This document shows, piece by piece, positions 11,272 through 22,556 of a DNA stretch of 64,000 nucleotides. The position numbers were made by a program, and so were the translations under genes. The first letter of the stretch is position 1. Every line of letters begins with the position of its first letter. Source of the DNA: Anadara kagoshimensis (Eukaryota > Mollusca > Bivalvia > Arcoida > Arcidae); NCBI GenBank assembly GCA_021292105.1, contig CM037861.1, positions 59,317,245 to 59,381,244 of the forward strand. Reading direction: 5' to 3'. The notes beneath the pieces are model-generated. The model was not told the origin of the DNA, ran no database searches, and saw only the letters and a program-made list of their open reading frames with translations.

Positions 11272-12196
11272 TTATAGAAAACGGGAACCATTATGTTACA
11301 ATTGGCTTTAAACAGTCCTGATATCTTTGCATAATATTCCAGAACATCAAGTGCTGCATGTAAATATTTGGCAGATCCAACTAGAATAAGTGAAGTATCA
11401 TCAGCATATTGTGATATATTGTACATTTCATTATCAATACAGATACCGTTTATATTCTTATTGTTTCTAATATAAATACCTAGAATTTCTGCACATAGAA
11501 GAAAGATGTAAGGACTCAGGGATCTCCTTGTCTACAACCTCTATTTAGAGTAAAGAATTTTGATAGAAAACCACTTTGTGTGACTGATGATGTAAAGTAC
11601 ATATCCAGTGTTTCATGGAGTTGCCATAGTTTAAAAAATCTAATACTTGTGAGATAAATTTCCAAGAGATTGAGTCCAAAGCTTTTTCAAAGTCAATAAG
11701 AAGTAGCATACCTGGTATGCTATTATTATCTGTATAATTCATTATATCATAAATCAAACGAATATTTTCCCCAATATATCTACCTTTTATAAACCCTGTT
11801 TGATCAGGATTGATAAGAGTATCTTAAACTGTTTTAATTCTCTCTGCTATACAGCCTGATGCAATTTAATATGAAGTATTTAAAAGACTTATTGGTCGCC
11901 AGTTTTTTAAATATTGTTTGGGTTTATCTCCCTTTAGAATACAATTTATAATACCCCTTTTTGTGTAACTGATAATTCACCATGTGTGTAACCGTAGTTT
12001 ATTGATCTAACTAAAAAATACCTAAATCTTTCCAAAAAATTGTAAAATTCAGTAGTATAGCCATCAGATCCAGGACTTTTATTATTTTTCATTTTTTTAG
12101 GTATGACAAAGCTTCCTCACAGGTTAATTCTCCATTTAAACTTTCTGACTGTTCATTATTCAATTTTGTGACATTATATTTATCAAAACTACTTAA
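11272..12196 (-). pseudogene. LINE reverse transcriptase domain, frameshifted
   Basis: RT blocks appear in the correct order on the minus strand: NNKSPGSDGYTTEFY (about 12,050-12,095), KNWRPISLL (about 11,880-11,905), PDQTGFIKGRYIGEN (about 11,765-11,815), LLIDFEKALDSISW (about 11,660-11,705), RGCRQGDP (about 11,517-11,540) and QYADDTSL (about 11,388-11,411). The two Asp residues of YADD are intact. Frame changes lie near 12,097, 11,960 and 11,518, and a TAA lies near 11,826. The protein cannot be made in one piece. Confidence 0.93.
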
Positions 12197-13385
12197 CTAA
12201 TCATTACATGAATCTTCTGAATTGCATGAGTATAAATTATGGCAAAAAAGTTCAATATCAGATAGGATTTCAAATTGTTCAACAATAATGTTGCCATCCC
12301 CTTTATCAATTTTCGGAATTGTCTTCTTTGTGAAATTTCTATTTTCTAAATTGCAGAAATATCTTGATGGTTTTTCTCTTTTATCAATCCATTTTGCCTT
12401 AGATCGCAGTATATGACCTCTCATTTTTTCTTCTCTTAGCTTTTTAAGTTCATTTCTTTTGCTTTCCAGTAACTCAGGATTTGGTAAGAAGTCTTGTTTT
12501 TCTATGAAATCTATTTCATTTATCACAAATTCAATTGATGAGTTAGTATTTTTTTTAATAAACGAAGAGTAGGAAATAGTTTTTCCTCTTATCTCCATTA
12601 GTAGTGTTTTAAAAAATAGTTGATCATTTATAAAAAATTTTAAGTCAGAATTGGAAATTTGATCAATGTTGTCACAATTATACACAGGCAGAGCATATTG
12701 TTGTTTTACTTTCTGAATGGCAGTTTTAATAGTTTCAACATAGACTTTATCTTTGAGTAGGGAGTTATTCATTTTCCAGAGACCTTTTCCACGAACAAAG
12801 TCATTTAATTTTACTGATAAAACTACTGTAGAATGATCTGTCCTATACCCTAATTCAATATTACATTGTTTGATACTGGGCATAAAACTTGTAGACACCA
12901 AGAAGAAATCAAGACGGGATTGTTTAATTGGGGTCTTTTTCCTCCAAGTATAACGCTTTAGATTTGGATAAAACTCTCTAAATGGATCGGTAAGTGAAAA
13001 TTCCTCTTTTATATCTCTAACTTTAATGGTAGCCTTAGGATTATTTTGATGCTTATAATTAAAAGTGTCAAGTTCTTGATTGAGTACTAGATTAAAGTCA
13101 CCACAAATAATGTATGTTTGGTCTTCAAATATGTTAAGGATATTATGCATTTCATCATAAAATCTTGGGTTATCCTCATTTGGACCATAAATATTAATTA
13201 GGGACAAAGGCTTATCATTAATTGTTAATTTCAAAGCTAGCATATTTCCAGATTGATCTTTTTTTGTTTCTAAAACTTTATATGCAAAGTCGTTTCTGAA
13301 TAGAATGGCTACACCACGGGAATTTGATTTAAATGAATTAAAGTAACAGTCAAAGCCCCACTGAGTCCATACATAGCTATTTAGA
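12197..13385 (-). pseudogene. LINE endonuclease domain and linker
   Basis: The frame is open from the left edge of the LINE homology (about 13,385, reading SYVWTQWGFD) to a TAG at 12,197. The first in-frame Met is at 13,243, but homology extends upstream of it, so that Met is not a real start. Counting from it, catalytic signatures of the endonuclease/exonuclease/phosphatase fold are NIYGPN (17-22), CGDFN (47-51), YTWRK (98-102), RLDFF (110-114) and YRTDHS (133-138). The linker contains KPSRYFCNLENRN, typical of L1-like ORF2. Homology continues in the same frame past the TAG to about 12,097, so the stop is a single inactivating change. Confidence 0.93.
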
Positions 13386-13745
13386 GACTTTGTAGGACTT
13401 CATTGGTAATAAATCAAGAATTCCATTCTGTTAAGACGGACATCAGTCATGTTGTACGACATCTAATTGACCAAACATCAAATATTTGATTAAAACATAA
13501 ATATTTAACAAATAACAATTAAACTAAGATGTCAGATATAAGGTATTGATTACAAATACTGCTTCTTTTGTTTTGATATTTCAAAAACAAAACGGACGCG
13601 TTACAACTTATAAATCTTTTGTGATCACAAAAACAAACGCTCCATGTTTGAATAACAAAGCAAGACATTTAGAACTAGCGAATTAAGTAAAACATCTTAC
13701 TTCCTCAGGAAAGAAAGGTCAAGAGTTCTGAAAGTGTAATAAATA
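13386..13745 (+). repeat. About 360-bp direct repeat, copy 2 (right of LINE), ending in a FamA outer end
   Basis: This is the partner of 10,390-10,760. The last 115 bp is a FamA outer end ('gatcacaaaaacaaacgctccatg ... gaactagcgaattaagtaaaacatc'). At about 13,738 the opening of the same repeat starts again ('aataaataaagaattccattctgttaagacggat') and fades by about 13,880. Confidence 0.85.
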
Positions 13746-14059
13746 AAGAATTCCATTCTGTTAAGACGGATATCAGCGATTTTATGCTTCTAATTAGTCA
13801 AACATTAGATACTTGATATAAAATATAAAGGTTCAACACATTTCAATGAAACAATCAAATTGTTAATATATAAGATGTTACATTCAAATTCTACTACTTC
13901 TGTTCTGGTTGACATTTATACATATCACAACACTTGAAAATACTTGCTTTACATCATTTTTAAATTAGTTAACAAAATTGTCCTTTAAGGTCGTTAAAAT
14001 GAACTCTATCAAAAAGTGACACTTATCTGCACGTCCAAATTAATTCAGAAATAGTTGGT

Positions 14060-14200
14060 GTATCAAGCTAGCTACACTGGTAAGACAATGTACATATACA
14101 TATATTCCTTGAGCACCTGGTATCACTTCCCTTGATGGAGATCATGCGTTTAAAATATTTTGCCAGTTTTTAAAAGTTTTTACTTTACGTCGAATCAGTA
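14060..14200 (-). repeat. FamA terminus, degraded
   Basis: Recognisable pieces are 'agctagctacac', 'gagcacctggtatcacttcccttgatgga' and 'tgccagtttttaaaagtttttacttt'. It could pair with the plus copy at 10.65 kb. Confidence 0.55.
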
Positions 14201-14907
14201 TTGTTTCAACAATTTGTGACCAGACATTTCCTCATTAATCTCAAGAGTAGATATGGTCACAAGTTGATTTGCTAGTCGAATTGTATGCAAATATTAATGA
14301 TCTACTGTGAACTAATGCACACTTCAAGTGATGTTAAAGTACAGTTACTTGCAATGCTGCGAAAATACAGAACTATTAGTACATTATATTGGAACTAAGC
14401 CAATCAGTACGAACATAAAATATACCTTGACTGACTTGTTGTCGGCCTGCTAGATTGAAGTCTAACGTCTTAGCCCTAAAAATACTTTGAGAAGAATAAC
14501 CTTATTCAGTGTTTGGTCAAAGTATAGCTATAAAAATGGCATACTTATTCAATGTTGGTTAAAAATAAAACAAATTAAATGAAAACCATATAAGAACTGA
14601 TTAAGTCTGATTACTCAAGACTTAAATTTTGTTGTCTTTAAATATATTGGTACTGAAAAATATGTGCAATAAAAACGAAAATGCACACCCTTGATGGATT
14701 TGTGTTTAGATTCATCTGATTAAAGTCTGTAGTATGTGTTCAAAATAACTGAAAATTTGAAAATAAAAAGTAATCGAGCAACAGCTAATTCATATCAGAC
14801 AGGTAGGATTTTTGTTTTTTTATTTATTAATATGCTGACGTTATCAATTACAAACATAGCAATTTTAGTCAAAACCAATGCCAATAAGTAATGTAAAAAC
14901 ATGCACA
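14201..14907. other. Unassigned sequence
   Basis: Nothing recognisable. A 70-codon minus-strand frame (14,795-15,007) runs into the next FamA copy. Confidence 0.4.
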
Positions 14908-15435
14908 TAATCAAAAACAAACATACTAATCCATGTCCGAATCTCAATCCAGAAGCAAAGTAAACACTTTTTGGACTAACGGACAAGTTACACACGTGAA
15001 CTTCCACCAGAGTAGTGAGGCCGGATGCTCCGGAAGGGTAAGCACCTCCTGTTTAGCTAGCTACACCCGCAACATGAGTAATAAAAATTGTGTGAAAAAG
15101 CGCCATATGTACAATAAAGATTGAGTAGGAAAGGAACACGGAACTCAGTGGCGTTGAATTTACACAGAATAGTTTAGTTACCGACACATCATATTTATCA
15201 AAGATATTGTGATGACGGCCATAAAACTGTTTGGTAAGCCCACGCTTGCTATCCCTGTGTCAACAATTATTTACTATCAGCTTGATTCGTTGTATAAAGT
15301 TTCCGTAGTTGAAACAATCTCTATTATAGCGTATTAATAGTGAAACAAAACACTGTAAGCAGGAGAGCAATGTTTATTGCTGCATAGAAGAAAAAAGTTG
15401 GCAATAGAAAAAATAAAGACATCACGTTTGCTTCA
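14908..15435 (+). repeat. FamA long terminus, about 530 bp
   Basis: This is a full-length-looking copy: outer CAAACATACTAATCCATG, both hairpin blocks, TTTAGCTAGCTACACCCGC, GTGATGACGGCCATA, then the inner segment (15,240-15,435) that is the inverse of 7,728-7,960 ('gcatagaagaaaaaagttggcaatagaaaaa'). The 63-codon plus frame (14,933-15,124) reads the same phase as frames in the 7.97-8.15 kb and 25.37-25.60 kb copies. It is a by-product of the repeat. Confidence 0.85.
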
Positions 15436-16354
15436 AATATCGGTTTCAAATAGAACCTTTCATTGGCGTCATAATAGAGGTATAAGTCTAAATATGATGC
15501 AGATGTAAATGTCAAATCGTGAGATAACTATAACTTGCATCGTATTGTGATTGACATTTGCATTTACAACAATTGTCTATTTTCTAGCATTTCATTCACG
15601 TCCTTGTTTGTTAAACAAAATAAACGACTTCTGTAATTTGAATACTTCGAAAGTAGAAAAACAACAAATTGGTTTTCGTGATTTCTAGAAAGCTTGCGGT
15701 CTTATAATTTCTAAATGTAATTAAGTGAAGGCAGCAATTCCAAATTTAACATAATTGCTATCGGCTATTACTTGCCATATAAACAACATGCCTTACAAGG
15801 TTTCATGAGTTTTTATTAACTAAACATTCTAAGATCTAAATTGTTCTAGCGATACAGTAACAACCGGAACATTATCCTTGTAGTAATTACTGTTTCAAAT
15901 GCAACTCTACCGATCAATGTTCTGGTTATCTTGCGCTAGAAACCTTTAAGTGTTTTGTTTTTAACTTTGCGGCAAAACCAAAACATTTATGTTTTTCCAA
16001 TACCAGATTTACAAGTTTATAATGCCTGGAACTATACATGTTGCACGTAATAAATATAACTGTCTAGATTTTATCATGGATGAGTTATAAATAAATAAAC
16101 AGGCTGTAAGATTTTACCCTTGTTTGTCGATAAATTTCGAGGCTATAAATTATACTTTCGGTTTTCAGTGTACAATTTTATAGCCGAAAACATATATAAT
16201 TATTTAACCTGTTTTAATTTTATGTCACTAGACAGCCGTTTCGGAATACAATTTTTTACCACTAGTGCTCGGACTAAAATTTGAAAAACGAATTTTTTTA
16301 AGACGATCAAATGGAAAAAATATAAGAACTAAAATCTATTTTACCAAATCCATC
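15436..16354. other. Unassigned, with one diverged direct repeat
   Basis: About 15,550-15,660 resembles 20,420-20,535 ('acaattgtc...ttca(c)ttcacgtcct...ttaaactaaataaacga.ttctgtaatttgaat'). Nothing else is recognised. Confidence 0.5.
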
Positions 16355-16774
16355 TACTCTCAGAGCCGGTCTGTTGTGACAGTGAAGTTACGTTTTTTAA
16401 TAGAAAATCATAAAAATCTAAATAAAAATTGATACTATTCAGTTATTTGTACCTAGTCGTAACTGAAAATCTATATACTCTTGGCACTACGGGGATTTAA
16501 CATGGCAAAAATGACGATGTTTACACCGAAAGTGATGTCTTTGGTGACGTTTTACGTCATTTGTGCAACAGAGTCCGTCATTTGCCTTATTTTCATCCAT
16601 AATACCCATAGCGCCAATGTTTTGCTCTGTGCAGAAATATTCTATGCTAATCACGCATACAGGTTTCCTGTTACGACTAGGTAGAAATAAGTCAATATTA
16701 TCAATTTTATTAACATTTATTTTTCTATGAAAAAAGCGTAACTTCACTGTCACAAACAGACGGCTCCGACAGTA
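16355..16774. mobile_element. Fold-back (MITE-like) element, about 120-bp inverted ends
   Basis: The left arm (16,355-16,475) and right arm (about 16,655-16,774) are inverted copies. They share TACT-TC-GAGCCG, TGTGACAGTGAAGTTACG, an A/T-rich block, and TACCTAGTCGTAAC. The outermost bases on both sides read TA, compatible with a TA target. The 67- and 97-codon frames lie wholly inside and are by-products. Confidence 0.88.
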
Positions 16775-16979
16775 AGGCAATACTTTGAATGATAATGCAT
16801 GCTTTAGGAAATTTACATATACGATATATATAATACTCAGTCTCCGTAAATTAATAGACGTCTACGCTTTGTTACCTTAGTATCCCATTTGAAAAAAGTT
16901 CATCCTTATAACGGGCGAATAAACATGAACCAATAGCGTAAACGTCGGAGGAAATGTACCTGAAATAAAAAGAGTCATT

Positions 16980-17160
16980 TACTGTCAAACCTGTCTATAT
17001 GTGTCACCCAAGGAAACTAGTAAAGTTTGCCTTTATAAGCTGGTAGCCCTAATATAGATTCAAATAACATAAATAAAGAGCGATTCTGATAAAACTCACT
17101 GCCCTTATAAAGCAAGTTGTCCTTATATTTAGGTGGCCATTTAAACAGGTTTGACTATAT
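16980..17160. mobile_element. Short MITE, 'GTCAAACCTGT' ends
   Basis: The left end CTGTCAAACCTGTCTATA and the right end, read inward, AGTCAAACCTGTTTAAATGG are inverted. The interior has 'ccttataa' and 'ggtggcca' motifs. The scrap at 28,419-28,503 is a likely relative. Confidence 0.7.
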
Positions 17161-17335
17161 ATTCTTTCTCAAAGTACCAGCTGTTGAGTCTATCTCTGTA
17201 AAACAAGCTTTGGGACTATGATTTCACCTCTTACTCATGCTACCTCGACTTCAGTATCTAATTAGGGTAAACGCCCTGAAATATTGAATCTTTCTTAGCA
17301 TTTGAAATTGATTTATTAACTTAATTAACTAAATA
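17161..17335. other. Unassigned flank of the mariner insertion
   Basis: No feature is seen. It ends at the TA dinucleotide used by the mariner element. Confidence 0.4.
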
Positions 17336-18626
17336 CGAGGGGAAGTCAGAAAGTTCATAGAACAGCGTATTCAGCCAAACGTAACACACATTTCTTTACT
17401 TATTTAGACAAAACAACATTCCGCCATTTTAAACATATCAAGTTTATTTGTCACAACATATTTGTGTAATTCTCAAAAGCATTCAAATTTGGTGACCATC
17501 AAGCAATGATGGAAAATCAAAATGTTGAGTTTAGGGCAGTAAGAAAGTTCACAGTAGAGGGATCAAATGCCAAAGAAATTCACTGGCGAATGGCCGAGGA
17601 GTACGGTGACACTGGTCCTGCCTATTCCACAGTGGCAAAATGGTCAGCTGAATTTTAACGTGGGCGCACTTCACTGAAGGATGATCCACGGTCAGGTCGT
17701 CCAGCTGATGCCATCAGAAAGGAAACTGCCACGTCTGTGGAGACCCTCATCATAAATGATCGTCGAATTAGGATTGATGACATAGCTAGGGAGTGTGACA
17801 TTTCACATAGAAGTGTATACACGGTTATCCACGAGCATCTTGGGATGTCAAAAGTATCCGCAAGATGGGTCCCCAGAAACCTTTATGTGCAGGATCGCTT
17901 CCAAAGTCTCCAGTCAAGTCGGGAGCTTCTTGGCATTTATAATGATAACCCGGAGAGCTTCTATTTACGTTTAGTAACTGGTGATGAAACATGGATTCAT
18001 CATTGGGACCCAGAAAACAAAAAAGAGTCCATGTAATGGAAGCACCCTGGCTCACCCCCACCAAAGAAATTCAAAATCAAACCATCAGCTGGCAAAGTCA
18101 TGGCCACTGTATTTTGGGATTGTAATGGTGTTCTGTTAATCAATTATAAACCTGCTGGAATCTCAATCACTGGGGCTTACTATGCTGATCTAATGAAGCA
18201 GCTGAAAGCTGCTATTAAATTAAAAAGGAGGGGAAAGTTGAGCCGAGGGGTATTGGTTCTTCTAGACAATGCTCCTGTGCACAAGTCAAGGATTGCATAA
18301 GCAGCAATTTGTGAATGCAAGTTCGAACAACTTAATCACCCAACCTACAGTCCCGATTTGGCACCCAGTGATTATTTCCTATTTAGAAATTTTAAATGCC
18401 ATTGACGGGGAATCAGATTCCATATGATGACGGACTTAAGGCTGCCACAGAGGCATGGTTTCAGGACCAAACCAAAGACTTCTATTTCAAAGGTATAGAC
18501 AGTCTGAAAGAAAAGTGGGCTAAGTGCATTGGGGTAAATGGGGACTATATTGAAAAATAATAATAATATGTATGGTTTGTTGCGGCAATATATACCCCGT
18601 TCTATGAACTTTTTGACCTCCACTCG
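17336..18626 (+). mobile_element. mariner (Tc1/mariner) element, full length, 1,291 bp
   Basis: Both terminal inverted repeats of about 35 bp are present: left from CGAGGGGAAGTCAGAAAGTT, right as its inverted counterpart ending in CTCG. They share AAAGTTCATAGAAC. TA duplicates lie at 17,334-17,335 and 18,627-18,628. The length is what is expected of a complete mariner. Target-site duplication and length are intact while the gene is broken, so the copy is complete but dead. Confidence 0.96.
17506..18560 (+). pseudogene. mariner transposase, DD34D type, inactivated
   Basis: This gene encodes the cut-and-paste transposase. From the ATG at 17,506 the reading would be about 351 codons, the usual mariner length. 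An N-terminal helix-turn-helix region (about residues 1-110, including VEFRAVRKF, DPRSGRP and DDIARECDIS) is followed by the catalytic core. The three catalytic Asp residues are visible: VTGDETWIHHWDP (D160), LLDNAPVH (D254) and SPDLAPSDYFLF (D289), giving the D34D spacing diagnostic of mariner. Inactivating changes are TAA codons at 17,656, 18,034 and 18,298, and a frameshift near 18,400-18,415, after which the C-terminus continues in another frame to a TAA at 18,558. All the stops lie in otherwise well-conserved sequence. Confidence 0.95.
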
Positions 18627-18628
18627 TA

Positions 18629-18995
18629 TATGCAACAAAGGTGTTTTCCTGACATTGTGGGAAAGATATAGATTAAAGAAAAATACTTTTTTAAATGGAA
18701 AACACTATTATGACCGATGAACACTAAAATTTAGAAGAAAGATGCTTTCAACAATGTTATATTGTAAAGATTATCCACATGTAACGCTTTAACCAGTTTT
18801 ATACATATTTAAGAAGTAATTAATGACAGCGTATGTTGCACTTTTACACAATAAGTTTTAATAAAGACGCTTGCTATTATTTTGAATACCAGACATATAA
18901 TTGTTAATAGCACTGGTAGTAGACACAAAACGATGGCAAGGTTATTATAAATGTTTTAGAGATAGTATTATTACTATAGCAGTCGAATATTTAGT
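18629..18995. other. Unassigned sequence
   Basis: Nothing recognised between the mariner element and the next FamA scrap. Confidence 0.4.
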
Positions 18996-19098
18996 AACAA
19001 ACACAAGCATACGGACCCACGTCCATATCAGAATCCTAAAATGAAAGTAAATTAAAAACTTTTGAAAATTTGAAAACTGACAAATTAAGTTAAGGAAC
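18996..19098 (+). repeat. FamA outer-end fragment
   Basis: 'aacaaacacaagcatacggacccacgtcc' followed by 'gaaagtaaattaaaaactttt...actgacaaattaagtta'. It is truncated before the hairpin region. Confidence 0.6.
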
Positions 19099-19289
19099 GT
19101 GTATAAAGAAGAATAAAGATGAAAACATTTAAGCTATTAACCAGGTCTTGTTGTAATTTGGATATTTATAGGTATGTTTGATTTTATTTGAGGTTAAGAT
19201 ACATAAATGGCACCCATAACAATATTACCTCACCAGTATGTAGTGAATATCAAATGTTTCGACAGTGACAAATCCTTTCCTTATAGTTT

Positions 19290-19446
19290 GAATAAAAAAC
19301 AAACATACTAATCCATGTCCGAATCACAATCCAGAAGAAAAGTAAAGACTTAGGAACTGACATGTCAGGTCTCGTGACCTTCCACAAGGGAAGTGCTCCG
19401 GAAGAGTAAGCACCTTCTGTTTAGTTAGCTGCCACGTGTGTAATAT
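19290..19446 (+). repeat. FamA terminus, truncated
   Basis: The outer half is very close to the 5.1 kb copy (CAAACATACTAATCCATG, CCGAATCACAATCCAGAAG). An internal deletion removes the 'gaggccgggt' block before GTGCTCCGGAAG. It ends at 'gctgccacgtgtgtaat'. Confidence 0.85.
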
Positions 19447-20024
19447 AATAGCAATATAGAATTATTTATCGTTTATAAGACAAATTACTAACTGTAGGTA
19501 CAACAACAAGAAAAAAACCCAGTTCGACAAACAGTTTTAGTCCTATTCCTATGAAAAAGTTAAAATGTCAATGTCTATCATAAATATATAAGCATCATTT
19601 CAGATCATGGCGTTCGTTCACGTGATCAATACCTCCTTACTCTTATGTAGAAGGAAATAGTTAAAGTTTATTTCTTTTTTCGGGAAAACTGATGCCATTC
19701 CGTATGAGATGTTAATAATTGTTTCTCACAAACATTATCATTTTCGGTATCAAGTGGTACGATGAGAGCCCCATTGCAAGTAATAAAGAACCAATGTTCT
19801 GAAAATAGTTGATGAAAAAGAAAGATAGCTTATAAAGATAACTTTATTGCTTACTATCTTTGGTAATAATTGTTTTCTTCACCATATTCCAAAACAAGGG
19901 ACTACACGTTCCTAGCCTTACATTTTAATCAGTATTGAAAGCGAGAAAAAGTGCATATTACATTATCGAGGCTTCTGTGAAAACCTGCGTATAATAACTG
20001 TTGACAATAGTTGTATAGACATCT
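19447..20024. other. Unassigned sequence
   Basis: No gene or repeat recognised. Confidence 0.4.
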
Positions 20025-20192
20025 AACAGACATACCAATTTTTGTCCAAAATGAAATCCCAAAGCAAAGTATAGAGATTTTGAAAACTTCCAATTCAGTG
20101 AAGCGCGTGATTTTCTAACAGGGAGGTGAGACCGGATGCTCTTGAAGTGTGATCACCTGATATCTAGCTAGCTACATCCGCCACGTATGAAA
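20025..20192 (+). repeat. FamA terminus, diverged
   Basis: 'cataccaatttttgtccaaaatgaaatcccaaagcaaagta', then 'agggaggtgagaccggatgctcttgaagtgtgatcacc' and 'agctagctacatccgccacg'. The stem loop 'gatgctc...gtgatcacc' has drifted. Confidence 0.7.
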
Positions 20193-20895
20193 AAGACCAT
20201 GCATCTATAGACCACCAACTTTTTTTCTGATAAAAGTCCACACAATATCCATAAAACAACAAATGCAAAATTGATATCTTTATGATAGAATATAGCCAAA
20301 AATGTATATACAGAATATTTTAATTTTTCAGTCAAAAAAGTATATGTTATCAGTTTACCTCAAATTATAACATTTTGAATGGGTCTAATAAACTGCACAT
20401 TGGCTAAACGAACTTTGGTGCTTGACATTTCATTGTATTACAATTGTCAAATTCCAACCTTTCACTTTCACGTCCTAGTTTTATGAAACTAAATAAACGA
20501 TCTCTGTAATTTGAATGCTTGAACAGTAGATGAACGAACATATTGGCATTTAAAACTTTAGAACAATGGAGAAATAAAAATTTGAATATACAAGTGAGTA
20601 CAGGTTTTTAAAATCAAATTAAGACAATTTGCAAAGTTATATCACCAAAGTCAGAATTTCTGCTCGCTTATGTGCCAGCTTCAAAAGTTTTACTTTGCTT
20701 TGGAATTGTGGTCTGGACTAGTTTTAGAATTATATCACCCTGTTACATTACAACGTACATTGTTCCTAATATGATCTTTATTGAATTACATGGAAACAAC
20801 ATCAGAGTGAGTGTCCGCAATTGGAGAGTACGCTTTGTAACCACATAAAAAAGTCAGTGATTACTGAAATTTAAAAACTCCAGAATACTAACGTG
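20193..20895. other. Unassigned, with a FamA scrap
   Basis: 20,420-20,535 pairs with 15,550-15,660 (diverged direct repeat). 20,668-20,725 is a minus-strand FamA scrap ('gtgccagcttcaaaagttttactttgctttgg'). Confidence 0.5.
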
Positions 20896-21127
20896 TATAG
20901 TGCGTTAAGTTTGACCTCCCCTTTTGACCTTTAATTTGAATATTCAAACATTCATATACATTGCTTAGTTTAGGGTCTATGTAAAGTTGATATATAAGGA
21001 TGTAAGTAATACTGAACACCGAGTTTTTGCGGTAATGAAGCATGCTGTCTTACCTAAATCACACAGTCTATTAGCCCAATCTAATATTCAAATTTTCAAA
21101 CTTCTAGATCAAACTTGACACACTATA
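20896..21127. mobile_element. MITE, 'TATAGTGYGTYAAGTTTGA' ends, 232 bp
   Basis: The left end TATAGTGCGTTAAGTTTGAC and the right end read inward (TATAGTGTGTCAAGTTTGAT) are inverted over about 22 bp with two or three mismatches. The TA at each end is compatible with a TA target. It has no coding capacity. Confidence 0.82.
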
Positions 21128-22274
21128 CCGTAGTCAAAACAGCACGTATTTGATAACTGAACAGACACACTAATAACATAAAGAAAACTGGGATGTCATG
21201 GTTTGTAGCATTAGAAGTTGATTTGTCATTTGAACCAATCCCTTAGTCGTCTATCACCTTAAACCAGTTATGCGATTGTGATATGGCATGGTTACTCATA
21301 CAACCTAGACCGTTTTTAGAAGGACCGACTTCCTTTGAAAAACTACGGTTCTGCAATATTTACATGACGATGCATCTGTGATTCAATTTTATTGATTGTA
21401 GCATTGTCATCTACAGTTAGCAGTCTATCACTCTGCTTACTCATACTACCTCGGCCACTTGACTACTGGTTTAAACATAAGTGGATGGGTAGTCACTGTC
21501 ACTGTCTATTAGTACTGTAATAACATCACATTTAGTCCAGTGTCCGCTAGAGTCGGGAATTTTAATATCAATATCAATGCGCCAAACATGCATTTGTCTC
21601 TTCTTGTCTTTTTCGTTTATAATTACCAGTTGACACAAAATTAATTTTCAATATTAGTGAAATAAACAATATATAAATCTCGACAGTGGTAGAAAAACGG
21701 ATGTAATAATTAACATTAAATTTTCATAATTCCTTTGCTGCGACGCTGATTTGCGGAATTGCTTTGTTATTCAACATTATACATCTTTTCGTAAACTTAA
21801 ACTTCATCCTTTAAAACTCGAATATTTAAATAATCCTTTAAAAATAATTATTCGACGCACTGTCTAAATTTCACCCGTTTGCCATTCTGTTTATTTTTCT
21901 GGCTTTGTGTTTCCTTGCAATTTAGTATTACCAAATATTTCAAATATCACGTTTCTCTAATCTATTTTAGAACATTTTCATATTTGTTTTCATGATCTGA
22001 ACAGTTTAACCAAAGTAGTACGTTATTTGAAAATGTATATTGTGTATATTGTAAAATTTTGTCTTGAAATTGTCACCTTTAAAAACATGTGTTTCTTATC
22101 TGTAAAATCTTGGAGACATAACAAGACATCGGAGTAGTAAGTCACTCGCATTCAAAGTAAAACTTTTAAGTCAAATTTATTGTTTAGAAAATATAAAAAC
22201 GGACATCAGATGTTGAAAAAACGTCGACATTGTAGAACATTAATTCGTCTGTTTGTCTTTGATTGAAAATAATA
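21128..22274. other. Unassigned sequence
   Basis: About 1.1 kb of AT-rich sequence with no recognisable gene or repeat. Confidence 0.4.
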
Positions 22275-22556
22275 TTAAAGTGTTTGATTGAATAATATTT
22301 CACTGCTTTTGTCCAAAAGTAAAATGTCGCAGTATACAAAATTATCTTGGATATATTTGCCATCCAGACGTTCCACGCTCCTTTATTTCGCAATGTTGAT
22401 TATACACTTGTTAGGTGTAGTTAACTTTACAAACTTGCCTTTCCGGAGTACCCGGCCTCACTTTCCTTCTTCGACATCCTCATGTTTAACCTTATTTGCT
22501 ACATTTTAATGTTTTTAATTACGTTTTTGATTGCCAGTTTAAACATAGACTGGTAT
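22275..22556 (-). repeat. FamA terminus, diverged
   Basis: Inner blocks 'atcttggatatatttgccatccag' and 'tgttgattatacacttgttaggtgtag' are followed by 'gcctttccggagtacccggcctcactttcc' and 'aaacatagactggtatgcttga'. The 'agcacctcctgt' block is deleted. Confidence 0.7.

Larger units (their letters stand above)
11272..13395 (-). mobile_element. Tx1/L1-like LINE fragment (mid-endonuclease to mid-RT)
   Basis: Read on the minus strand, this is the second open frame of a non-LTR retrotransposon: an apurinic-type endonuclease, a linker, then reverse transcriptase up to and just past the YADD box. ORF1, the endonuclease N-terminus, the RT thumb, the C-terminus and the 3' tail are all absent. Sequence order and motif spelling fit the L1/Tx1 group rather than RTE or CR1; this is family knowledge, not a search. 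Homology fades at about 13,390, where the 360-bp direct repeat begins, and at about 11,272 just past the ISGL(F)KAN motif. The fragment is dead: a nonsense codon and several frameshifts interrupt it. Confidence 0.93.

Noticed and set aside
10390..13745. LTR retrotransposon with 360-bp LTRs around the RT
   Set aside because: The enclosed RT and endonuclease are of the non-LTR type, and the flanking repeats show no TG...CA ends, primer-binding site or polypurine tract that I can see.
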